Below are positions 24,233 through 35,929 of a stretch of 64,000 nt of DNA, one piece after another. Source of the stretch: Rhipicephalus microplus (Eukaryota; Arthropoda; Arachnida; Ixodida; Ixodidae); contig NC_134702.1 of NCBI RefSeq assembly GCF_043290135.1, positions 79,802,317 through 79,866,316 on the forward strand. The letters are read 5' to 3'. The notes under the pieces are model-generated. The model did no database searches, was not told where the DNA came from, and saw nothing but the letters and a program-made list of their open reading frames with translations. Position numbers and translations under genes: made by a program. The first letter of the stretch is position 1, and every line of letters begins with the position of its first letter.

Positions 24233-24935
24233 GCCACCTACGACTTTTAGCTCTCCTGGCAGATTCGTTAATGGTATGGATACCATACTATGTATGGCAT
24301 AACATTACTGTATGAAGAACATAATTAAATTGTCATAACATGAAAATTGTGACACGTACGTCACAATTTACATTTCATGATCCTGCAGCTCTTGCGGTGG
24401 TTTCGTTCATATGGCATGTTGCGAAACTGGTACGGTATGGCAAGATTGCAGGCGAACACAAGCGACAGACCTTAACAAGAAAATCAAGACATGCGTCTCA
24501 TCTAACATCATGACTACATGCCACGCTCATGATACGCTCATGGGCGTTTCACCAGTGTTCCGTATACCAAACTTGCTATTACTGTACGTGAATGGATGAC
24601 AAAGGTATGTGACTGGTGCAAAAATTATAATCACGAGATGCGTGTAATGTACAAACATGACTACATGCCACGCTCATGATGCGCTGGCAGCCGTCTTGTT
24701 AGCTTCACTTAGACCAAATTTGGTATTAGGGTACGTGAATGGATGATGGAGTTATCATATTGGTGCAAACCTGATAAACATGAGGTGCGTGTCATGTAAC
24801 AACATGACTGCATGCTGCGCTCATGATGCGCTCTTGGCCGTTTCGCTTGCTTCACATGCAAAATATGGTATTACGTGACCTCAATGAATAACGAAGGTAT
24901 GTGATTGGTGCAAACATAATCATGAGATGCGTGTC

Positions 24936-24947
24936 ATAAAAGATCAT
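24936..24947. repeat. LINE target duplication, left copy
   Basis: ATAAAAGATCAT, matched at 11 of 12 positions by ATAAAAGAACAT at 30665-30676. The surrounding composite-element sequence is continuous if one copy and the LINE are removed. Confidence 0.75.
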
Positions 24948-25251
24948 AGGAGACGCTCTATGTGCCGACCAGTGTGGACGCGCGAAGATCGGCTGCTGCT
25001 TTCAAGAATGCTTTGCTGTGGTATCCACAAATTTGTCGGCGAGTTTTAAGTCACATCGTGTGCCTAAGTTCTCAAGAAATCAGCAAATACCACCTTTGTG
25101 CTGGGGAGTGGACTTTTAAACCATTTTTGGCACATTTTTACACGGCAACGCCACCGGAGGATGCCAAACCAAAAAGACAGTTGCCGCCGATGCGCCGTCC
25201 CGGCGCCAACGTGACTCAACGCTCTGCGCGTTCCAGGACCTGCTACTGAGA

Positions 25252-27044
25252 ATGGAATACCAAGTAGATGGAGACGACACCTGTCTAGAGGATTGCACGG
25301 AAGACATGGATTGGAAGGAAGCCGAAACGAGACCGTCAAGAAATAAGCTAGCCGTGGTTAGCGTTTCTGCTGCCAAGGGCTCGACCAAGGCTTGCGTTGA
25401 GGGAAATGTTCGAGTTAGTCGTAGAATATTTAATAAAATTGTGCGAGCTGGACGCATGCCGCCACTACCCAAGTACTTTAGCAAAATTGTGCTACGACCA
25501 CGTGGAGGATGAGATATCTCGAGAATCGGCGCTGGAGCCGTGGCAGATGCGACAGTACTGGCAGCCGGCGTCAAAGAGGAGGAGGCCATGCGGGACATCA
25601 TCTGTTCTAACTTGCAGCAAACAATTATGATGGCAAGCACTCCGGACCAAGACAGAGCTTCAAGATGCCTCAAGGTCAAACAAATTGACACTGGAGGCAA
25701 AGTTTTCGTGGTTAGCGCGTCACTACGGCACCTCACGACACTTGTAAAGGAGCGATTCGCGGGATACCCGTAAACGATACTCACGACATTGTGAACCGAA
25801 AGATTGATTGGCTGCAGGCCAAGAGAATCCAGGACACTGGGAAAATCATCATAGCGTTTGAAGGACACAAAGTGCCGGGATTCGTGAGATATCGACTTTC
25901 ACTTTTGCAGTACTCCTTTTACCACAAGAACATCGACATTTGTTACGTTTGTGGAAAGTTTGGACATAGTTCTGATATCTCTCCGAACCCAGCTGAAACC
26001 ATCTGCAGAGGCTTCGAGATCAAGAACTCAGATAAGCTGCACCAGTGCAATTCAAGATGCAGGCTGTGCGATGGTAACCATCCCGCGGCAGGCAAGGAGT
26101 GCAAGAACAGGTTCTTAGTGTCATAGTTCGTCAGACGCAGACGTTGGGAAAGATCGCGAGCAGCCGCAGAAGCCCGGGACGCATCAATAACATCGAGTCC
26201 AGACATCAACGACAAGCAGCTTATTCCAGCCTTCGGGGCCCAGAGAATACAGACTACACAAGAACGGGAAAGGTGGCTTACTACTAGAGGTCACGTTCCA
26301 GAAGAGGTTCTGGACCAAATGCCTGCTCCCAATCATGGGGGAGCGCGAGTTCTCAAGGTCACTGTCAGGGTTGCGATCAGCCCGGACGGCACCCAAATGC
26401 CCCGCTGCCGGGCGTTCAGTTCGAGATCATTGCTTCCAACCCGGGGAGGACACCTGCAGTTACACCGAAAGCCAGCTGGGCTGGGCGAGTACGCAACAGC
26501 GCGGTAGACGTATTACAGGTAAGCTGCCAGAGCATGATAGAATTGTACAGCTATAGTAAGAAAATGCCAGGCTTACAAAATTGAATGAGAAGCTATCAGC
26601 CGAGTTAAAGGAAATAAAAAAGACCTTCTCACTGAGCTAACCAAACACGCAGTCTTCACAGCCAACGCCTCAGTCAGTTGATGTCCCTGTGGCTGAAAAC
26701 GTGGGGGACTCGAGAAACATGGAAAAGGGGGAAGTCGTGGCAGAACACGTGCAAGCCAACCCAATGACCATGTCAGATATGAAAGAGGTCTTTGACACGC
26801 TCAGCAAAGTAGTAGCCAACTTAGTGAGTAGATGGGCAGGCCACAATCAAGCGTGGCGGCACTGAAAGAGCATATGACTTTGCGCATTACAAAGGTCGAA
26901 GCATATCTGCACAACACAGCAAGGCCTCCACACACACCAAACTCACCTTTTCGGCCACCAATACTAGTGGTACCGAACCTGTCGACAGGTGCATCATCAG
27001 GCTCTAGCGGCCCATGTAATAACTATGATGGCAGCGCCACGTGA
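25252..27044 (+). pseudogene. LINE ORF1 (gag-like nucleic-acid-binding protein), broken
   Basis: The chosen start is the ATG at 25252, the first in this frame with extended similarity downstream. An in-frame TGA at 25510-25512 and a frame change near 25774 interrupt it. The second part (25791-26126) carries two zinc-knuckle-like motifs. CYVCGKFGHSSDIS has Ser where the last Cys is expected, so it is probably dead; CRLCDGNHPAAGKEC looks sound. A charged, possibly coiled-coil stretch (about 26580-26640) and a Pro-rich C-terminus (about 26930-27040) follow after further breaks. ORF1 proteins of this group bind element RNA. The end overlaps the start of ORF2. Confidence 0.7.
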
Positions 27045-30000
27045 AGAATTCCGTATCTGGAAATGGAACTGTCGAGGCTACCTTAAAAAGAAGGCAACCC
27101 TACAGCAGTATATCAAGAGCAACCAAGAAGAGCCTCATGTTATAATATTGCAAGAAACCCTTTCATCGCAAACAACGCTGCCTGAATTTCGGCCTGTAAT
27201 AGGGGATACTGAAGGAGGGGGAGTCTGCACCTTCGTATGCAACAAACTAATGCACGTAACCCACGACCTCAATATAGAAGCAGGCCGGTTGTAACATGTC
27301 ATGGTAGAGATCATGCCAGGTACCAAGAACCGTCAGATCATTTTTATTCTTAAAATATATAGCAGTCCAAAGGAACAAAACAAGGATTCAAGATGGTTCT
27401 AAAGAAAGCTGTTACTATCGCCGGGGAATGTGCACTCGTCATAGCAGGGGATTTCAACGCCCCTCATCATACATGCGGTTACAAGCACCACACTGGGAAA
27501 GGAAATTGACTTTGGCAAAGTGCCAGTGAACTTGATCTCACCCTAATCATGAACCCCTGCCTACCAACAAGGCTTGGTGCATCTTGCTTCAGGGATTCCA
27601 CCCCGGACCTTACAATTGTACGGAACATAGAGACGGCCCAGTGGATGAACCTTGCTGTAGACCTACGGAGTGACCACTGCATTCTTGCCACTACCTTCTC
27701 CGTGGAGCATAAAAGGCAGAGAGAATTCCACTTCACAGACTGAGATATGTTCAAGAAGTTGAGAATGGAAAGTGAACCAGGGGGCCACAGACCAGGCTTG
27801 GAGCAGTGGGTCGAACAGATTAAAGAGGACATCAAATCTGTCTTCTCCACCATTACCAACGATTTTATGGTTGAAAGAATGGATAGCCAGATCGCTCATC
27901 TTCTTGAGGCAAAGCAAGCACTACTGAAACGTTGGAAGGGTCAGCGCCTCAACCGAAGACTGAGGAAGCAGATAGCTGAGGTAAACAGATCAGTCGAGGA
28001 ACATTATCGCGCACTATCTAGGCAGCAATGGGACGAAATCTGCAACTCCGTTGATGGTCAGATGCGCAATGGCAAGACATGGAATATGGAAAAACATATC
28101 ATTAACGAAAACACCACCGAAAGAAATCAAAAGCATATCACTCGAATTTTGCATGAAGAGATAGGGCGCTCTGCAGAACAGCAAGTTGTGCAGCGGCTCG
28201 TGCATAAGTACCTCCCAATCAAAAAAGGATTGGCACCACCAAGTAGACAGTACCAAAACATGCCTAATCCACGTCTTCAAGACGACTTTAATATCGAGGA
28301 GATCAGAAGAGCCTTGCATGATCTCAAGGACAGGTCGGCCCGTGGCCCTGACGGTATATCAAACAAGACCCTTTGTAACCTTGGTGACGATTCAATTGAC
28401 ACCCTGAAGGATATGATCAATGCAGCATGGAGAGAAGGCAGAGTGCCAGAGCAGTGGAAGCTGGCCAGCACGATCCTTATTCCTAAGCCAGAAAAGCCCC
28501 CTAATTTAGACAACATGATGCCAATAACCTTGACATCATGTATCGGCAAGGTTGCAGAACCTGCCATACTACACAAGATAAACAAGTACTTGGACGATAA
28601 TGACATATATACACACAATTATGTTAGATTCAGGGCAGGGCTATCCACACAAGACGCAATGAAGCTTATCTAATGCCAGGTCATCGACAACGAAACCAGA
28701 GACGTGAGAGCCATTCTGTGCATAGATCTAGAAAAAGCGTTTGAGAACATTTACCGCTCATTCATACTCGAAGCAATTTCCCAGCTTGGTCTGGGGAATG
28801 CCTTCTATGACTACGCATGGTTCTTTCTTATAGATCGGAAAGCCGTGATGAAGATTGCAGATATTGAGACCACAGCAATCGAACTAGAAACAAGGGGTAC
28901 GCAGCAAAGGGCAGTGATTTCACCAATGCTGTTTAATATTGCCATGATTGGACTGTCAAAGAAATTATCGAGCATCGAAGATTTGAAGCACAGCCTCTAC
29001 GCAGATGACATTACAATCTGGTGCACAGGTGGAAGGGAGGGGCAGATTGAGAACGCCCTGCAAGAGCCGATTGACACCGCAGAAGTGTACCTTCGTCTTT
29101 CTAGGCTCAAGTGGTCCTCGAGTAAGTCAGAACATTTACTGTATCGGGCTACACGCCGGAGACCGAAGCCCAGGGGATGGAAGCCGTTGAACCAGATAGA
29201 CTCCGCACAAATCAAGGGGATACCATCCAGATGGTCGACTCCATGAAATTCCTGGCATGCTGATAGAGTCTACCGGTGCTAACAGCAAATCTATAACCAA
29301 GGTAATTTGGAAAAGAGGCAGTGCGGTGCACCTCATACGCACAGTGGCCTACAAAAGAAATCGGATCAAGGAAGACCTCATCAGGTCGGTGCATGTGTTT
29401 GTTCTAAGCCACTTCACGTATCAGGCAGCAATGAACAACTGGTCAAGAGCAGAGTCCAATACACTGAATGTGCTCCTCAGGAAAGTTATCAAGAAGGTCC
29501 TGGGCCTACCCATACATACCAGCACCGAGCATCTACTTGAGCTTGGCATTAACAACACGCTCGAAGAAATAGCAGAAGCCCAAGAGACAGCACAGTTTGC
29601 AAGGTTATCTACAACAAGGCCGGGGAGAATGATCCTGCAGGAGCTGGGCCAACACCCAATGGCGATTAGACGCAATAACAATGATGTCTTGACAACATCA
29701 GGGAGAATATCAAAATATCTTCTATACCACGAAACATGCATCCAGAACACAACATCGGAAGAAGAGTAGCGAGTGCCGGGACTATACTTCGTCAAGTCTC
29801 AAACGAGGAACGAGGGGTCGTATTTGTTGACGCGGCTTCTTACGCCAATGGCAAAGCTTTTGTGGCAGTGGTGGTCGATGGGGCTGACCGTGTCGTCAAC
29901 TCAGCGATGGTCAGGACGAAAGACTCAATCATTGCGGAACAGGTGGCCATCGCATTAGCACTGAAGATGTATAACATTGAAGTCGTCTACAGTGATTCCA

Positions 30001-30619
30001 TGGCAGCACTACGGGCCTTCGCAAAGGGGACGGTCTCAGAAGAAACGCTGAGAATACTACATGGCAAGAACATAACGCATCTTCTTCTGAGTTCGTTCCC
30101 AGCTCACCTTGGACCAATCAACGACTTCTTTCCCAATCTCAATGAAGCAGCACACGAGGCGGCGCGTGACCTCTTCAACCACGCGTCCCCGGGGATGCGT
30201 TTTACTGGTGAAAGGAATAACCGGGAAATTCTTGCAACATATAACAAGCTTATAAACATTTCTACATGTCTAGAAGGATTTTCCCTCCACCTCAAAAAAA
30301 TCTAACTCAGTTCCAAGTACTTACATTAAGGCTTTTGCAAATGCGGATGTACCCTACTTTGAAAATGTTACACATCATGTACCCTGACCTATACCGAAGT
30401 AATCTTTGCCCACATTGTGGGGAAACAGCTTCATTAGAACATATGCTCTGTCAGTGTACCAAATTCGCTCACTTATCGAACATCACCTCTGCCAGATGGG
30501 AGGCGGAAATCCGCAGCTCGTCCTTGGCAGATCAGCTCTGGGCTGTCCACCAATCCCGCGAGGCCGCTGAGGAGCTCGGCATCTCAGTCCTCACGTGGGA
30601 GCTGCCCACAACACAGTGA
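27025..30619 (+). pseudogene. LINE ORF2 (endonuclease-RT-RNase H), broken
   Basis: APE endonuclease motifs are visible: WNCRG (Asn near 27067), LQET (near 27150), GDFNAPH (near 27447) and SDH (near 27669). RT follows, with SARGPDGIS, GTQQRAVISPMLFN (Pro and Gly of the usual GTPQG changed) and LYADDITIW (YADD at 28998-29009). RNase H shows Asp in VVFVDAA (near 29829), Glu in IIAEQVAIALAL, Asp in VVYSDSMAALRA and NEAAHEAARDL. The zinc finger is CPHCGETASLEHMLCQC (from about 30408). Breaks: stops near 27294, 27507 and 28671, frame changes near 29247, 29760 and 30290. The start is the ATG pair at 27025, just before EEFRIWKWNCRG. Confidence 0.85.
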
Positions 30620-30664
30620 TTTGTGTTTTGGAGGACCAAATAAAAGTTTATCAAATCCAATCCG

Positions 30665-31480
30665 ATAAAAGAACATGACTACACGCCACAGTCAAGGCGC
30701 CAATACATTTCGACGTTAAGCGGTGCGCTTTCTCGCCGGTGTTCATTTCGTCGCGTCACGCCGGCGTCGCCACGCCTGGTGCTGGTGTTGCCATATGCTC
30801 GAAGGCACGAGCCGCGCTGCGTCGCTTTGACACATGCGCGTTTCAGCGCGTCCGGCATCTTCCCGTCACGAAAAAAGGGAGACGCAGTGTTGTCTGAGTA
30901 ACGAATGAGCACGTAATGCAGCATGTTGCATCGTACACCAGTCGCCGTCGGGCCGTGCCGACGGACTCTAATCACGCCGGCCGCGCCTGGCGTCAGAGTA
31001 TAGAGTGCTCGCGTTTTGCTATCGTTGCGTCACTGTGCCCAGCGTGCGCGCGCGTCAACGCTACATTGTAGTATATTGGGCTCTTTATAATGCACTCGCG
31101 GCCGTTTTGCTAGCTCCACATACAACAAATTTAGTGTTACGTGACGTCAATGGTTGATGAAATATAGGACTGGTGCAAACATGATAATCCTTACACGCGT
31201 GCCATGTAAGAACATGACCACTTACCATGCTCATAGCGGGCTCGCGGCCATTTCTCTAGCTTCACATATACAAAGTTTGGTATCACGTGATGAGAATAGA
31301 CGACGAAGGTAAACAACACATCCAAACATGATAACCATATCATGACACAGAAGTCATGTACGGCATAATTTACCTCCACCTTGTAACGCTGTGCTGATTC
31401 TATAGTGACATAGCAACATTTCTCATTAGTACTTTGCATATCATCGATTCCCACTGTACGTGGGATCTGCCAATTTTTTC
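30665..31480 (-). mobile_element. Composite element, copy D, second part
   Basis: Continues copy D after the LINE: remaining unit end, GC-rich core (about 30690-31090), two ~148-bp units (near 31102 and 31248), then the terminal segment ending TACGTGGGATCTGCCAATTT. The hairpin-forming CCCACTGTACGTGGG lies at about 31450-31465. The first 12 bp are the right LINE target duplication. Confidence 0.75.
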
Positions 31481-33130
31481 CAAACCATCTGTCATAATTT
31501 TAGTGGTTAAGCTCCTTTCACCGGGGGTCGTATGTCCAGTGTCATTTGTCCATTCGTCGTAGTAGCCACCTCTCATTCAGTCTTTAGCATGTCCGCTGTA
31601 TGCCAGTGTTTGTATACCATGAATCTACGATGAAAATAAACGAGATGACGGTACTCTGAGTGCACTCGTCCTCCTGCCCATGCTCCGTCCTTGCGTCTGT
31701 GCGTTTCCGTGGGTCCATGCGCCCGTCCGTGCGTCCACTTATGCGTATGCCCGTCCATCCGTCGGCTTCGCTCCGCTCGTTATCATTCGCCTGGTGAATA
31801 TAGTGTGATATTTTTTTTTAATTTCGAGACTGCTTATTGCTCTTCCATCGCAGAGTATATCATACCCTGAATTGTTGAACTTTTTTTCTAAAGAAGCCGC
31901 ATTTAGACCTCCTAAGACGGCTTTCTTCCCTCTCATAATAGCGTACGAAGTACTCTATATTGTTGAACACTTCTAAACACAGAAGACTTACTAAGAATTA
32001 TAACTTGGGGGAGCTAGAGTAGAGTGCGTATAGTGCTATAATGCATTTGCAATTGATGGTAAGCACATCAGTTACGGCTCATTGCTAGTGCTTAATGAGT
32101 ATGAAGTACTCGATTTAAACTATTCGGCATACAAAAACTCATATGGTTCTATAAACACCGTACAAGTCACTGAAAATTGAATACCAAAAATGCATTAGGC
32201 GAAAATTCAGCAATCGCTCTTAGTAATAGTGGAGTAGCAACGAAGCTCTATATGAAATTTTGAACAAAGATATAAACTAATTTATTTTCTTGGCCACTGG
32301 TCATGGTGACGGAAGGTACACACTCACAAATATCTATCTCACACATTTTATATATTATGTATATGTAGTTTATAAATATATATCTCACACTTTTATATAA
32401 CGCCATTTTCATAAATGAAAATGACGTTATATAAAAGGTACAAGAACAGATGTCAAGGGAAAAAAACAGCTGATTCCCCTGTCGATCGGTAAGACACGCA
32501 AGTGAAATGTGTCTCCACAGAGTCAGTTGAGCAATTATTGTTCATTGCTTCGCCACAAGGACGAAGTAATGAATGCTACAGCAAGAAGTTGTAATCTCAT
32601 GCGAAGGATGCAAGCAGCTCTAAACTTGCAGTGCGCACCTCAAGCAGAAAGCACTCACAAATTGAGCATACACATGACGAGCACAGATTTGCTACACTCA
32701 CTGGTCAACATTTACAGCGCACTGATCTAGCAGGAAGAAAAGCGCATGAAACGAACACTGTAGTATAAACAGGACGAGAACCAATCAGAGTCACTTTGTT
32801 CATGTGTGAGCAGTGCACTTTTTTCCTAAACGCGGCCGTGGCAGCGAGTGAAGTGACTATCATCTTCCGATCACTGTGAGTTGAAAGGAAACTTGAGGTG
32901 GCAGCACATGATATACGAAGCCCCGCAATCACGAGAAAAAACCACGCACGATTGGCTATGTCCTGCGAAAGCGTGAGCGCATGGAAACACATGGTGCGAC
33001 CATCTTAAGAGCATATCCAACGCGCGCCCTTCGTGCCAACTCGCTGCTGATGACGAAATCGCGCAGAAGTGGTTGAGCTTTGAGGACCACCAACGGTATA
33101 TAGTGTATGTAAAGAGCTCGCTCTTAGCAA
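31481..33130. other. Unannotated interval with cryptic simple repeats and a hairpin
   Basis: A stretch rich in GTCC and GCGTCC words occupies about 31670-31765. A strong inverted repeat lies at 32391-32436. The remainder is AT-rich and unassigned. GAAGTACTC-type words near 31950 and 32105 recall the repeat at 52.8-53.4 kb. Confidence 0.5.
32391..32436. repeat. 46-bp hairpin (22-bp arms, 2-nt spacer)
   Basis: TTTTATATAACGCCATTTTC(AT) is followed after AA by its reverse complement with a single mismatch (GCC against GTC). The arms are 32391-32412 and 32415-32436. Such a tight inverted repeat can extrude a cruciform, fold as RNA, or be the remnant of a palindromic transposon end. Confidence 0.85.
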
Positions 33131-33133
33131 GCT

Positions 33134-33215
33134 GCTACGCACGCTTTGCGGCTTAGTGGTCTCGCGCCTCGCGCTGTAGAGCGAGGGGTCATAGGTTCAA
33201 TGCCCGGTGACAAAA
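33134..33215 (+). repeat. tRNA-like SINE head, third type
   Basis: GCGGCTTAGTGGTCTCGCGC resembles an A box, and GGTTCAATGCC about 45 bp later a B box. GTGACAAAACACTTTCTTC follows, similar to the GTTGACGAAACTTTTTTT after the tRNA-like head at 43430-43515. The spacing and shared 3' side suggest a further SINE family rather than a functional tRNA, since no CCA-proximal acceptor pairing is evident. Confidence 0.4.
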
Positions 33216-33379
33216 CACTTTCTTCAAGTTTCCTTACTATGTAATCTGTTGATATTGTTATGAAGAGATGATGAAAGACTGGGGTATTTACAATATTTAC
33301 AGGGAAAATGTGATCGAGGCTGAAGCAGCCAAGGTGATGCAAACATAAGACATCCCGTCCACCAAATCTTTGACGTCTA

Positions 33380-35860
33380 GGTGAGCGGCACATAACAATA
33401 TACTCCGGCGACGTGCAGGCGCTCATCGTTCCCAGGTCCGGATGGAGTGACTTTTGGTGTCCTACGTCACCTAGGCCCGAAGGCACGATGATATAGTGCC
33501 TGATGAGTGGAAGTGAAGTCGCCTGGTGCCTTTGTTGAAGCCCAGAAAGTCTCCATTGTATCTGGCATGCTTACACGCATAGAATGGTACCTGGAATATT
33601 ATAACATCTATCCTAATGCTATGGCTGGCTTTCGATAAGGTCGGTCTTCAATCTAGGGCGTCATTGACTTAGTGAACTCTGTTCAGCCACAGAAAGCTAA
33701 AAAGCGGCTGTCAGTAGCTCTGTTCTTTGACGTGAAAGGTGCCTATGACAACATGATCCATGAAGCTGGTCTCAATGCTCTCGAAGCAGCTGAACTTGGA
33801 GGTCGTGTCTTCCAGTGGGTAAAAAGCTACCTCACAAAGGAATGCATGTTCGTCATAACTGAAGCATTTCACAAGCCGTGGGGTCCCAAAAGGTGGCGTT
33901 TTGAGTCCGACTTTCTTCAACCTGGTTCTGGTGGGGCTCACCGAAATGCTGACACAGACGGCCTATATATCTCTCTACGCTGATGATATCTCCATCTGGT
34001 AGTCCGGCTAACACGACCTGAAGTGCACACAAGGATACAGAAGGCGGCAACAGTAACATCGACATACCTTCGACAGCAAGGTTTGACTGTCGTCACGGAT
34101 AATGCACAGCGGTGTTGTTTACACGTAAACCGATGTCTTCCTACCCATCGCGCATTGATGGTAAATCAATTGCATACAAGAGAAGTCATAGATTCTTAGT
34201 TGTCATCCTAGATCGTGACCTAATATGGAGTCCACATGTCGCATACCTGAAGAAAAAGCTCATTGGCACTGAGCATGTATTCAAGTTCGTTGCCGGAAAA
34301 TCGTGGGGCCCCTCCGTGCACTCCATGCTGCAGCTTTATACAGCCCTCTTTCTCGGACTTCTCCGGTACAGCCTTTCTCCCCCTATCCAAGACGTGCAAG
34401 ACCAACAATCGTGCACAACACAGCGTACAAGCCCAAGCACTTCGGGCATGTCCTGACCTTCCAAAATGCTCCTGGACAGTGACAGCTATTGTTATCACAC
34501 AAGAGGGGCTGGTCACAGCGTACATCATTGTCGAGACACTGAGAGCGCACATTTGACATTTATAATGGGTTACGTCACATCATTTAGGTGTTTGACAGCT
34601 CGGAGGCCCGACGCTTTGTTCTGCGGTATTGTGACGAAACACCAGGACATATTACCACCTGGCTTCTAACATGCGATGCGTCCCGCATCTGCGTTCTGGA
34701 GTCTCCGTCAACCTGACATGCGCTTATCGGTTCCTAAAATTGCTAAGAAGCCACGCATGTCAACGCTATCCCTGAAGCAATTGACTTCACTTCTGTTGGA
34801 CGAAACGTAATTTGACCGCGTACGTGTTTGCACTGATGGCTCCACTAATTCCAACTGCTCTAAAGGAGCAGTGGTTGTTCCGTCTGGTAAATTGTGGCTT
34901 CAATACAAGTTCTCTCACACCACGACGTTGACGGGAGCAGAACTCGCAGCACTTCAATGTGCAGTCAAGTACATTTTTTGGCAGCAACCTAATCAATGTG
35001 CCATCTTTTGCGACTCAAGATCAGCCTTACAGACACTACGGTTCGCTTTACAGAACGGGTTTCACGAACAATCAGTATATCAGACAAGGGACGACTACTA
35101 CGAAGCGCTCGAGGAAGGTCACGATATTGTATTTCAACGGTTGCCGAGTCATTGCGGAATTGTGGGCAATGACTGCGCGGACGAAGTTGCCACTCTTGAG
35201 AACGGACGCTGCAAGGCGATTACAATCACTTCCTCTTCGTATAACTCTCCTTCCATGGAATACGCCGGGTTTCTCTAACGCGCGCCTGTATTCGATCGAC
35301 CCAAACTTGCCACTTTGTTTGCCATCCAGGCTCCCACGACGCGCTGAAATTTTGCTGTGTGGCATGAGGTCGGGCGTGGCATTTACGAATGCGTATTCTT
35401 GTTACCTTAGAATGGCGAGCAGTTCGGCATGCAACATTTGTGCCTGCGAGGAGACACTTGAGCACATTCTATTCCCCTGCCCAGCATACCAGGGTGAATG
35501 ACATATTATGGAAGCCAAGCTATGTCAGCTGGATTCACTGGCGCTTACATAAAATAAGATCCTGGGACCTTGGCCGACGGTTTCGCATATGCGCAAAGCC
35601 CCGAAAGCCCTTGGCACTTCTTAAGGACCACCAGACTTCACGACCACTTGAGAAGGAACAGTGTGACACCATGCTATGTAGTCTCAAGCTGACTAGTCAT
35701 CCTTCTATTTCATACTCCTCTTCTTTTCTATCTCTTTGCTTTCTATTATTCTCCCTTTCCCCCACGCCAAGTGTAGGGTAGCCAACCGAGCCGAGCTTGG
35801 TTACTTGCTTGCCTTTTCTCTCTATTTGTCTGTCTCTCTTCGAACCCTTTTATACAGCGT

Positions 35861-35865
<5 letters not shown>
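33380..35865 (+). mobile_element. 5'-truncated LINE: RT, RNase H, zinc finger
   Basis: Broken frames follow the usual order. PGPDGVTFGVLRHLGPKAR (near 33436) is the start of RT. PDEWK and LKPRKSPLYLA (about 33503-33570) are followed by an apparent deletion before EYYNIYPNAMAGFR (near 33600). VALFFDVKGAYDNM carries the first catalytic Asp, and SLYADDISIW (YADD at 33976-33987) the others. The thumb/connector follows (34140-34560). RNase H has Asp in VCTDGSTNSN, Glu in GAELAALQ, Asp in IFCDSRSALQTL and Asp in GIVGNDCADEVA (34830-35200). The zinc finger is CNICACEETLEHILFPC (35432-35482). The 3' UTR has ACCCTACACTT-type sequence and reaches a TA repeat. Many stops and shifts make it inactive. It belongs to the same family as the twin-primed copy at 20746-21720. 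Confidence 0.82.

Positions 35866-35926
<61 letters not shown>
35866..35926. repeat. TA microsatellite
   Basis: About 30 uninterrupted ta units directly after the LINE 3' end at about 35865; it may have grown from the LINE tail. Confidence 0.97.

Positions 35927-35929
<3 letters not shown>

Larger units (their letters stand above)
24948..30664 (+). mobile_element. Near full-length I-type LINE
   Basis: A 5.7-kb non-LTR retrotransposon between imperfect 12-bp duplications. Order: 5' UTR (24948-25251), ORF1 with zinc knuckles (25252 to about 27040), ORF2 (27025-30619) with APE endonuclease, reverse transcriptase, RNase H and C-terminal zinc finger, then a short 3' UTR ending AATAAAAGTTTATCAAATCC. 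ORF1 followed by an ORF2 with an APE endonuclease and RNase H points to the I group. Several stops and frameshifts inactivate it, though all modules remain alignable. It inserted in the sense opposite to composite copy D. Confidence 0.88.

Noticed and set aside
25116..25868. 250-codon minus-strand frame
   Set aside because: It is the antisense of LINE ORF1, whose sense frame carries zinc knuckles; shadow frame.
31675..31765. Minisatellite of GCGTCC words
   Set aside because: Words recur without a stable period; described only as cryptic simplicity.
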